Shown piece by piece: positions 1-6,913 of a stretch of 11,350 nt of DNA. The stretch is from NCBI GenBank assembly GCA_003573635.1, contig QUTJ01031389.1, positions 1 through 11,350 of the forward strand, given 5' to 3'. Within the stretch, counting starts at the first letter, position 1; each line of letters opens with the position of its first letter. A program made the translations under genes and the position numbers. The notes below the pieces were generated by a model. That model was not told the DNA's origin and did no database searches. It was given only the letters and a program-made list of their open reading frames with translations. The DNA comes from Goniomonas avonlea. Its lineage: Eukaryota; Cryptophyceae; Goniomonadida; Goniomonadaceae.

Positions 1-210
1 CCCCCCCACACGTTGTGTGCGCCTCGAACATCAAGCCAGCCCCAACATGTCCAACACGGCCTTGTCCTAAGACCTCGATGGTTTTCAAGACGCACCCACA
101 CCGCGCACACTCTTTGCCCCCCCTCCACAACATCGACTGGCACCGACAAGGCAAGCACAAGCACACGCGTACGCACAAGCGAGACTCCACCCACACACTC
201 AAGCACGCAC
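1..210 (-). other. Start of APC8 intron 9 (partial, CA-rich on plus strand)
   Basis: The donor GTGCGT at 210-205 directly follows the codons for TCCVV plus one base of the next glycine codon. I found no sequence resembling the expected continuation (G-N-Y-Y-S type TPR residues) between here and the window edge, so this intron is at least 210 nt. On the plus strand it is rich in CA and CGCAC, which produces spurious low-complexity ORFs. Confidence 0.7.
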
Positions 211-1778
211 CGACCACACAGCAGGTTTCAGGTCGATACTTGTCGGTTTGCATGGCGTTGTGAGCAAGGAAGCTCAGCTGCGGCCGCAGCTCTTTCACAT
301 AGAGAATGTTGGAGAACAAGTCCCTGAAAGAGAGTCAACTACAGAATGTCGAGTCTGCGTCAACTCAACTTGCATGCTATCGAATGTGTGAAGATCAGAG
401 TCTGTGCTACCTTGCATGTGATCGAGTCCCGAAAGGGTCTGTGTGAACTTGCATGTTTTCGAGACCGAGAATCAAGAATCTGTGATGATTTTATCTGGAG
501 AGTCTGCGTTAACTTACATGTTATCGAGTCTGTGAGGATCAAGACGGCAGAGCCGCTCCAAAGATTCCTGGGCCTCGTTGAACTCTGTTCCAGTGTTGGT
601 TAGGCAATCCGCGACGGCATCCAGACACGGATACTCATCCCAGTTTGGGCCAGGAAAGTGTCGAGAGAAGACCACGCACAAAAACATCCAGGCATGCAGA
701 TGCAAACGAAAGATGAAAGTAACTCGTACCGCGCATGTTGTACTTCCCGATTGCCATTTGGGCCTGTACGTAGCTACTGCAGGAAAACACCTTCTCCAGA
801 ACCCTGCGCAGATGATCAGAGCCAATTGTCTTAAGAGCATAACTCACCGATACTTCTCCAAAGCATCCCTATTGTGCTGGAGCTCAAGGTCAAGATGAGC
901 TGAGAAGAATCGATTCATGAAGTGATCTGGGAGCGTAAGGCTCCTCACCTGCAGCGGGGGACCAATGAGAACAATCCTCTTAGAGCCGACACGTACCAAT
1001 TCCAGGCTATCGCAGAGCGACGCTAGATCAAGCCATGCACTCCAATTACAAGGGAATTTGCACACTGACTCGGCAAGTGCAGTCCGTGCTTGCGCTGCAA
1101 TGCCCAGTTCCTTCAGGACCATTCCATACCTGCGGGAGAAAGAGCATAAACACAGGTTTGAGCGGGTGCCTGATACGCACAAGTACAGCCCAAAGCCGTC
1201 AAGTGTTCCTTCAGAATGTGCTTTCGATAATTCTTTTCGGAGCTCCCCCAGCTCAGAGTTTTGCACGTCTGCCTGCCCTAGTGGCCCTGCTGACACATCA
1301 GCTTGTTTCGCAGACGAAGGCAGCAAACAATCACACCAGCAACCTCCAAAGCCTTGTCCTCTTTGCGTTTCTCGCCAGCCTGCCAATGATGTGAGGCTCT
1401 CATAAGCGGTCACATGTCTAATCTGCGCCTCACCAGGAAGAGCGAGTAACCCCTCAAAAACACTGCGCGACGGGCTGTGCAGTTCTGCAACAAATGCGCA
1501 GCCCGTCTGTACTCCCGCACGTCAAAGTACGACTTGCCAACGAACAACAAGTCGACCACTTCTTCAGAAAGCCCTGGTTCGTCGACTGAAATTGTCGTGG
1601 ACGCCACACCCTGAAGCCCAAGACCGGCGGCCTGCTCGGCGGCCCTGTGAAGAGTAAGTAACTAGTAGGGAAATAGCGCAGCATCGAACCATTTTGCGCT
1701 ATGAGCCAAACCGTGAGCAGAGCACACTACCGAAGCAGCTCTGAGCTCCTGCTTCACGCTTGCTGGGCTTAGCGCCAT
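211..1778 (-). CDS. CDC23: Anaphase-promoting complex subunit 8 (APC8/CDC23), N-terminal half, nine exons, 3' partial
   Basis: APC8 is a TPR scaffold subunit of the APC/C ubiquitin ligase, which drives mitotic exit. Exons on the minus strand: 1778-1690, 1644-1434, 1379-1337, 1286-1181 (or from 1289), 1129-997, 948-848, 803-730, 584-518 and 323-211. They join in phase to 312 residues (313 with the alternative acceptor). Family signatures seen after splicing: an N-terminal ELRAA...AHSAKWAAEQ; KSYFDVREYRRAAHLL; VFLRGYSLFLAGEKRKEDK; GPLGQADVQNSELGELR; DGFGLYLYGMVLKELG; CNWSAWLDL; SSYVQAQMAIGKYNMREF; DPHRLDNMDLFSNILYVKE; and DKYRPETCC. The start ATG at 1778-1776 lies 10 codons before the conserved ELR segment. 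Introns 1-6 are 44-54 nt; intron 7 is 145 nt, intron 8 is 194 nt, and intron 9 starts at 210 and runs off the window. The C-terminal TPRs, about half of a usual 560-600-residue protein, lie outside. Identification is very secure; individual junctions were chosen by homology and phase. Confidence 0.94.
346..540. repeat. Four degenerate tandem copies of the APC8 exon 8/intron 8 junction
   Basis: On the plus strand a motif GTCTGYGT...AACTTGCATGTTATCGAG recurs, starting near 353, 399, 437 and 502. The last copy spans the real splice donor (exon 8 ends at 518, donor GTAAGT at 517-512). The other three lie wholly within intron 8. Read on the coding strand, each copy reproduces CTCGATAACATG followed by the donor area and a CGCAG- or CACAG-like end. 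The three intronic copies have GCAAG where the working donor has GTAAG. Spacing is irregular, roughly 38-65 bp. Confidence 0.8.
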
Positions 1779-2171
1779 TTTCGTTTGAGCTCTCGTTCAT
1801 ACACGGATGATATCCTCGATCTGATGATTCTGATCGCTTGGGCATAAGGGGATAACTCGCAAGGTAATTTAACCGGCGAGGCCTGATTGGGTTGTTTGAA
1901 ATCTCCGGGGTTTTCGGGGTCAAATTTGGGCTGTGCGTTAACTTGTTCCACAAATTGAGCGACTTTGCGCTTGTCACGCCAGGCCGTCACGCGGTCTCCT
2001 TTCTCCAATTAGGAGATGCCGTTTTGCAGAGCTCAGTTGCTACGGAGTCGGATACTGTTTGGATTTAACCAGCGGAATCAATCTATCGAGTCATGCCGGA
2101 GTGAAGATTTAAGGCCTCCTCAAGGCAACAAGAGCACGAGCACCGAGCAGCGAGTTGGGACACAGGAAACG
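1779..2171. promoter_or_regulatory. Divergent intergenic region between APC8 and the membrane-protein gene
   Basis: These 393 bp separate two start codons that point away from each other, so both promoters and 5' UTRs must lie here. I see no convincing TATA box or other named element. A 79-codon minus-strand frame (2008-1769) begins with TTG, has no ATG, and ends inside APC8 exon 1 in another frame; I did not accept it as a gene. Confidence 0.5.
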
Positions 2172-3109
2172 ATGTGCTTCAATCAGCCAATGTCATTCGG
2201 CTTTGCCGGCATCGGCCTCTTCGCTGCTTGGTGGATCTACAGCCGCACCCACAACTCCGGTCTTGCCTCCGGAGTGTTCTTCTTCTTCACCATGGAGCTG
2301 CTCCAGGGACTCCAGGTCTGTTCCCACCTGTGTTCCTCCCGTGTTCCTTCCAAGTCTCACCTTTGACATCCAGTACTTCGTGATCGCTGAGGACCTTAAG
2401 TCCCCGCTCTGCGACCAGTTCATGAACAAGTTCTTGACTATCTTGGGCTTCTTGCACATCTGCCTCCAGCCGTATTTCTGCCATGTCATCAACGCCTCCC
2501 TGGTGCGTTGACTGGCTGTCTTCTGCTGTTGCCTAAATCGCGCCTGATTGCACCTGCGTGTCGGAGGAAGCTCATTGCCCCTCGCAGACCAAGAGCCAGA
2601 AGTACCTGGACAAATACGTGGTGATCAAGCGCCTTTGCTTGATTGGCGGTTTCATGCTCTTCTTGCGGTACTTCCTTGCCGTTGGCGGCATTGGCTACAC
2701 AATGGATGTCTCTGACTACAAGTCGACCGAGTGGCTCCGCGGCGAGAAGCTTTGCACTTTCCGTGGCAAGTACCACCTCGCCTGGTCTGTGCCCATGTCC
2801 GACCCCACCTACTACATTCCCGGGGCCGGCATTCACTCTTTCCTGATGTTCGCACCTTTCTTTGCTCTGTACGAGAAGAAGGGCATGATGATCCAGGGCC
2901 TGTTCCTCTTCCTGTTCGGCCCGGGTCTGGCTAGTTTCATTACCCCGAACATCATGGAGCAGGCCAGCATCTGGTGCTTTTTCTCCATTGCGCAGATCGT
3001 GACCATGCTGTTCCTGATCCGTGAGACCCTTATTGTCAACTGGGGCCGCGAGACGCACAGGCAGTCACTGCTCGCCCAGCGCGAAGCTAAGAGCGGCAAG
3101 GCCAAGTGA
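2172..3109 (+). CDS. Multi-pass membrane protein, DUF5765-like, three exons, 264 aa
   Basis: Function unknown. Exons 2172-2315, 2374-2502 and 2588-3109 join in phase 0 at both junctions. Introns are 58 nt (GTCTGT...CATCCAG) and 85 nt (GTGCGT...CTCGCAG). The start ATG gives MCFNQPMSFGFAGIG, and the Met-Cys start followed at once by a membrane helix fits this family, as I recall it from algae and some bacteria. Hydrophobic segments lie near residues 7-23, 31-47, 66-88, 103-127, 172-186, 190-210 and 218-236, about seven in all. Conserved-looking polar motifs are GFLHICLQPYF (73-83) and LCTFRGKYHLAWSVPM (146-161), whose His, Cys and Trp residues may face a common site. The C-terminal tail is Lys/Arg-rich and probably cytosolic. 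The gene model is strong; the family name rests on memory of its pattern and needs a profile search. Confidence 0.88.
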
Positions 3110-3470
3110 GCCATTTCTGGTTAATCCAATGGCATCTCAGCATGCGTGTACTGAACAAAAAAAAGTGACCCGGGGTTGACCCGTGAAGTGCTGTGTATGT
3201 GAATACTCACATATTGCTGGCACCATTAAACGTGGGTTATGCGGCATCTGATGTGTTTCCAACTCAAAACAACTCAAGGTTGTGACACCTTGTCCTTTTT
3301 CGGTCAGTTTATTGCGGTCGCAAACCACTCTGAATCAAAAGGCCACTAAAACGACTCCTGGGACCTTGCCGGGCCGTCAACAAATTGATATCTTACAACT
3401 CAAGGTTGCGACACCTTATCCTTTTTCGGTCAGTTTATTGCGGTCGCACACCACCGAAGCAAAAGGCCAC
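3110..3470. other. Convergent 3' spacer
   Basis: The stop codons of the DUF5765-like gene (3109) and the rhodopsin (3471) face each other across 361 bp. The first part contains an A-run near 3157-3165 but no clear AATAAA signal. The second part is mostly a direct duplication of the rhodopsin 3' end, listed separately. No gene is seen. Confidence 0.6.
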
Positions 3471-3517
3471 TTAAACGACTCCTGGGACCTTGGCCGGGCC
3501 GTCAACAAATTGATATC
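3271..3517. repeat. Tandem duplication of the rhodopsin 3' end, two copies of about 121 bp
   Basis: Copy 1 is 3271-3392 and copy 2 is 3397-3517; both start AACTCAAGGTTG and end CAAATTGATATC. They differ by scattered substitutions and small indels. Copy 2 holds the last 15 codons and the stop codon of the rhodopsin plus its 3' flank. Copy 1 lies entirely downstream and has GCCGGGCC where copy 2 has GGCCGGGCC, so its version of the coding tail is frameshifted and lies after the functional stop. Confidence 0.9.
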
Positions 3518-4906
3518 CAGAATGGTGTTGCACTTCTTCCCTGTGGAGGATGAGGTAGAAGCCGAAGCCCACCTGGCCCCGCAGCCGTGAGGTTGAGAAT
3601 GCAAACGCACAAATGGTCGTGACACAGGTCACACAGGGTGCGAACACACAGTGACACAGGGTCACAGAAGCAACTAGGCACCTTAGAAATGAGATCGGCG
3701 ACAGTGATCAGGGAGGCTTGCACTGCCAGAGGGAGAAGGTGCAGGCCGTCGTCACCAAACAACCACACTGTTGGGTAGGTACACCTGCGCTAGGTGTCAT
3801 CTCGTGGACGATCCGATGCCTTGCGAGGAGATCGACAGGGCATGTCGGTTATAGGAGATCAGCACAGGCATGTCAGTTGGAGGGGGTCGGTGAGAGGAGA
3901 TCGGCAGGGCACGCCAGTTGGGAGTGGGACTGGTGGCGCACCAAGTAATCGCAGTGAGGTATGTGAGGTGACGTAACACCATTGCCCCAGAAGCACCATG
4001 GCTGGTCTTAGCTTGCTGGATTTGCCTGAGCCTGAAGTCAGATGCAAGGCAATCTAAAGCGAACAACTCACACGAACAACTGGTGCAAGACGATCAGAAA
4101 GAATAGAACGCCAGCACACCACCAGGAGTACTTCTGCACCGGGGAGGCCCCTCCACCGAGGTACTGTGGCTCGCTGGTTAGATATATTCACTGGCACCAA
4201 AACGCACCCAACAAACAATCATGAGGGCATCCGACCCAACCAGCGACACAACAGTTCCTCGGGTAGACTGGGCGAGGAGCGCCAAGCAGATTAGGATTAA
4301 AGGAGTGGTGAAGAACCAGTCAAGGTAACGGGCCCAAAAGATAAATCGAGGCGCATGGTGCGCAGTGGCAGGAATCACTTCAATACCAAAACCTGCATCT
4401 TGTTAGCTGAAACAAGCGCATGAGCCACGCACCCATCCACATGGAGTAGTATGCCACAGCTGAAATCGATGCCACGATGAACGTCAGATGATGAAACAAA
4501 GTTTCGGTTTCAGTGCGAAGAGCCATTATCAAAAAGGCAATTGCTCCCGCTGTCATGCCTACAAGGCCAACGAGGAGACACCCGGTGATTGCCATTGGAA
4601 GCTGAGCTTTCTCACTGGCTGCGAGAGTGTGAGCACGAAGCACGCCGCAGCCCAATACCAACCATTAGGATGAGAAGAAGTTGTGGATTCTGAAGACACA
4701 TGATGCGAGGAAGAGCCTTGACCAGAACCTTGAATGGACGCTGCAGAACCAGCAGAAGCAGAACCAGCAGAAACAGAACTAGCGGTGCTTTGAGCAGCCG
4801 CAACAGGCTTCTGTACCAAGACAGCAGCAGGATCTTTGCTGAATATTAGAGAGATTGTGCCCACCAAAAGCACAACGAGCAGAAGGCTCGCCGCGGCTTT
4901 GGCCAT
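3471..4906 (-). CDS. Type I (microbial) rhodopsin with N-terminal extension, seven exons, 333 aa
   Basis: A seven-helix retinal protein: a light-driven pump or a light sensor. Exons on the minus strand: 4906-4663, 4618-4433, 4392-4208, 4163-4072, 4031-3942, 3784-3682 and 3572-3471, totalling 1002 nt with all phases consistent. Introns are 44, 40, 44, 40, 157 and 109 nt. Residues 1-82 carry a hydrophobic segment (5-22, signal peptide or anchor) and a Ser/Ala/Gly/His-rich linker. Then come helix A (about 90-115), B (FHHLTFIVAS...AYYSMWMG), C (RFIFWARYLDWFFTTPLIL), D (SLVGSDALMIVCW), E (KYSWWCAGVLFFLIVL), F (LTYLTAITWCTYPTVWLFG) and G (VADLISKVGFGFYLIL). Key residues, bacteriorhodopsin number in brackets: R165 (82), D168 (85, counterion), T172 (89), C179 (96), D198 (115), W205 (122), W266 (182), Y269 (185), P270 (186), W273 (189), D296 (212) and K300 (216, retinal Schiff base). 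Helix C resembles fungal-type rhodopsins. Missing Asp96 and Glu204 (Gln288 here) argue against efficient pumping. Confidence 0.96.
3785..3941. repeat. Degenerate tandem repeat filling rhodopsin intron 5
   Basis: This 157-nt intron is several times longer than its 40-44 nt neighbours. On the plus strand it holds three degenerate copies of a unit GGAGATCGACAGGGCATGTC, beginning near 3827, 3855 and 3896, each followed by GGTTA or AGTTGG. Its donor is GTGCGC (3941-3936) and its acceptor GCGCAG (3790-3785). The repeats appear to account for the excess length. Confidence 0.75.
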
Positions 4907-5273
4907 TTCTTGGCTCTCCACTGACCTCTCCAAACACAGAACCAGATCCGCTGCTCATAAGTTCACCGAAATTTGCTTAACGCAGCCTCTCGCTTTTGGT
5001 AGTGGCTGAGACTCGTCTTGGTCGTTGATGTGAGGTTTGTGCACCAGCATCTGCCGGATAGCGCTGATCGCTTTTTCCCAGAGAAAAAACCCTCGCTGCT
5101 ACATAGGGCCCCTATGTACGAAATCTCCGGTTTCCTCATCTCGACTCAACCAGATAAGGGCCAGATTCATCTGACCGACAGTGGCCGTCGATGCTGATCG
5201 CCATCTCCTGATCAAGGGCTGCCTCCGCACCGAACCGCAAGTTCGAGCCTGCTGGAGTTTCTGGGCAAACAAT
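4907..5273. promoter_or_regulatory. Divergent intergenic region between the rhodopsin and the hypothetical gene
   Basis: These 367 bp separate the rhodopsin ATG (4906) and the ATG at 5274. They should hold the rhodopsin promoter. The only structured element I see is the palindrome at 5100-5118. Confidence 0.5.
5100..5118. promoter_or_regulatory. Perfect inverted repeat, 9-bp arms around one base
   Basis: TACATAGGG-C-CCCTATGTA reads the same on both strands apart from the central base. It lies 194 bp upstream of the rhodopsin start codon and 156 bp upstream of the opposite ATG. Such symmetry suits a dimeric transcription factor site, but no factor can be named and the role is inferred from position alone. 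Confidence 0.45.
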
Positions 5274-5942
5274 ATGCTTTCTCACTCAAGAAATAGTCGT
5301 CCTCTCTGTGGAGAGGAATCATCTTTCTCCTGGGACGACGTCCAGACCCCCAGGAACGGAAACTACGGGAGCCCTCTAGCACCGGTGCGCCCGTCCTGCT
5401 TGCGTACCGACCCAAGTTCTCCTGGTCCGGTTTCAACGGGGATTCAATCTGCTTTATCATCGAGCAAGAAACGATTGTCTCCTGAGGGGCAATGTTCTGC
5501 AAAAGTACCACCGAGGGAGTCTGATCTCGATCGCGCGACGCCGATCTCTGTAAACCCAACTACCAAGGACTCAGAAGCATTTATGGCTGCATTTGATGTT
5601 CGTCAGATAGGCTTCGTCACCAGAAAACACGGCTCAAGAGGCGCGCTCCCGCAACCGCGACTCTGTATCGCGTTTGAGTTGGAGCAAGACCAGGTCAAGC
5701 TCGTCTCAAGTCAGGACGGCTCGGAGAGGAGGACCTTTCGGTGGGCTGCTCCCGGACGTTTGGACTTGTGCGCTTTCTGTGCTTTTGCAACTGATAAGGA
5801 ACAAGCAACTCACGTCGACTCGAAAGACCTCCTTGCGCTTGAACGAGGAAATTGGGCACCATGCAGTCGGTGCAGAGATGGTAACGACTCTACAGTCAAC
5901 ACTGACACACCGTGGTGGATGCCTGCGAGTCCACCGCGTTGA
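5274..5942 (+). CDS. Hypothetical protein, single ORF, 222 aa
   Basis: I do not recognise this protein. The open frame runs from 5181, but its first ATG is at 5274 and its stop at 5940-5942. Roughly the first 105 residues look disordered and rich in Ser and Pro, with possible proline-directed phosphorylation sites (DVQTPRN, GNYGSPLAPV, SSPGP, KKRLSPEG). A more mixed, folded-looking stretch follows from about residue 106 (FDVRQIGFV, LCIAFELEQDQVKLV, LDLCAFCAF). Near the C-terminus two CxxC pairs (CAFC and CSRC, 27 residues apart) could bind zinc or be chance. The last 30 residues are low in hydrophobics, and an acceptor-like TATTTCAG ends near 6041, so the true 3' end may be spliced. Support is mainly ORF length, so it may be partly wrong. 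Confidence 0.5.
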   Translation: MLSHSRNSRPLCGEESSFSWDDVQTPRNGNYGSPLAPVRPSCLRTDPSSPGPVSTGIQSALSSSKKRLSPEGQCSAKVPPRESDLDRATPISVNPTTKDSEAFMAAFDVRQIGFVTRKHGSRGALPQPRLCIAFELEQDQVKLVSSQDGSERRTFRWAAPGRLDLCAFCAFATDKEQATHVDSKDLLALERGNWAPCSRCRDGNDSTVNTDTPWWMPASPPR

Positions 5943-6435
5943 CTGGTTTTGTTGATTGCGTGTGTTGTGGTTTGGGCTGGCATGACTCGTGCTCATAAAT
6001 TGTACTACCCCCGGCATGACTCGTGTTCCTTCTATTTCAGGCGTGTTGACCAAACCACCTCACGGTCTGGTGGGCTGTGGGACTTGTTCCAGCTAAATTG
6101 TGCTGCTTTTCCCTCCATAGAATATCTGTGTTGTTCGCGGGAACGTGACAGTCAACAATTTGTCAAGACGGATTTACTACAATTTTCTTGGCGCCGCGCC
6201 TCCGCTATCAGTGCGGCTTTGTAACCGTCGAGAAAATATATGACAAAGCACTGAAAACGGGCAGTGATCAATGGGTTTCTGGTGGTCACTGAGCACCAGA
6301 TTTTGCATGATCTTTGAATCGATGCTAAGGTGCGATGAGCGGGGTTCCGAGCATCCTTTCAGCACCCCAGGAGCTCTCTAGTCTGATGCACAGAGCCTGC
6401 AAGGAAGTGGACCATTCAGGTGGAGAATCTGAGAA
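5943..6435. other. Stretch without a recognised gene
   Basis: Frames here are short and mutually overlapping. A 13-bp direct repeat GGCATGACTCGTG occurs at 5979-5991 and 6013-6025. The 3' UTRs of the flanking convergent genes probably lie here, possibly with a terminal exon of the 5274 gene. No tRNA or other RNA gene was recognised. Confidence 0.4.
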
Positions 6436-6768
6436 TCAGTCCGAGAAATCGTCGTTGATCTCCACGGGGGCCTTCAACGCCTCGCCTCGTTTGCGCTTGG
6501 TCGCATTCGCTAAAGCCCTCTCCGCCTGTGTTTGCAGTTGCGGCTTGATCCACTGAGTGAGGAGGGCAACATTGTGCTCGACCATTTCTTCTTTGGTGGT
6601 GGGAGTGGGGAGCGCTCGTTTTCTCCAGGGAACGGCCTTCGGCTTTTTTTCTTTCTTCGGCTTCAAGGCCTTGGCCAATTTGGCCTTCTTGCCCTTCTTC
6701 GGCACAACAGGAGTGCTCTCAGCTTGAGCGAGAGCTTGAAGCTGGCGCGTGACCAACCGTTGGGACAT
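6436..6768 (-). CDS. Small basic hypothetical protein, 110 aa, probably nuclear
   Basis: A single-exon frame from ATG (6768-6766) to the stop at 6436. It starts MSQRLVTRQLQALAQAESTP. A Lys/Pro-rich segment at residues 22-50 (PKKGKKAKLAKAL, PKKEKKPKAVPWRKR) looks like a nuclear or nucleolar localisation signal. Next comes a probable amphipathic helix (TKEEMVEHNVALLTQWIKPQ), a second basic patch (TKRKRGEAL) and an acidic C-terminus (INDDFSD). The frame can be extended upstream only to a GTG, so the ATG is the start. It is head-to-head with the dynein gene. The segmented charge pattern and the lack of long competing frames support coding. I cannot name a family; a ribosome-biogenesis or chromatin factor is only a guess. 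Confidence 0.65.
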   Translation of the reverse strand: MSQRLVTRQLQALAQAESTPVVPKKGKKAKLAKALKPKKEKKPKAVPWRKRALPTPTTKEEMVEHNVALLTQWIKPQLQTQAERALANATKRKRGEALKAPVEINDDFSD

Positions 6769-6913
6769 TGAAAACGCAGTGACGAAAAAACACTCGCAGC
6801 CAGTCTGTGTCGCACGCACTACGCAGACGTTCTCGTATGGAGCGGTAGGCAGTTAGCGCTTGTTCGATAGAGTAGCGCCAACATTGACAGGCTTGTCAGG
6901 GGTCGAGTGCGAA
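6769..6913. promoter_or_regulatory. Short divergent promoter region
   Basis: Only 145 bp separate the ATG codons of the small basic protein (minus) and the dynein chain (plus). The two genes must share one compact bidirectional promoter or have very short 5' UTRs. No named motif is evident. Confidence 0.5.

Noticed and set aside
13-327. Ser/Thr/His-rich plus-strand frames at the left edge
   Set aside because: The CA-rich intron 9 of APC8 and the antisense of exon 9 explain them.
1645-1690. TAG stop in the APC8 frame after FDAALFPY, suggesting stop-codon reassignment, or an 18-nt intron GTTACT...CACAG
   Set aside because: An 18-nt excision still leaves a TAG. A 45-nt intron from GTTCGA (1689) to TTCACAG (1645) restores SAKW-AAEQ, which matches the conserved family sequence, so neither recoding nor an ultrashort intron is needed.
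1769-2008. 79-codon minus-strand frame with a protein-like composition (GDRVTAWRDKRKVAQF)
   Set aside because: It has no ATG (starts TTG), lies in the promoter region and overlaps APC8 exon 1 in another frame. I recognise no family. An upstream exon of an unknown transcript remains a weak possibility.
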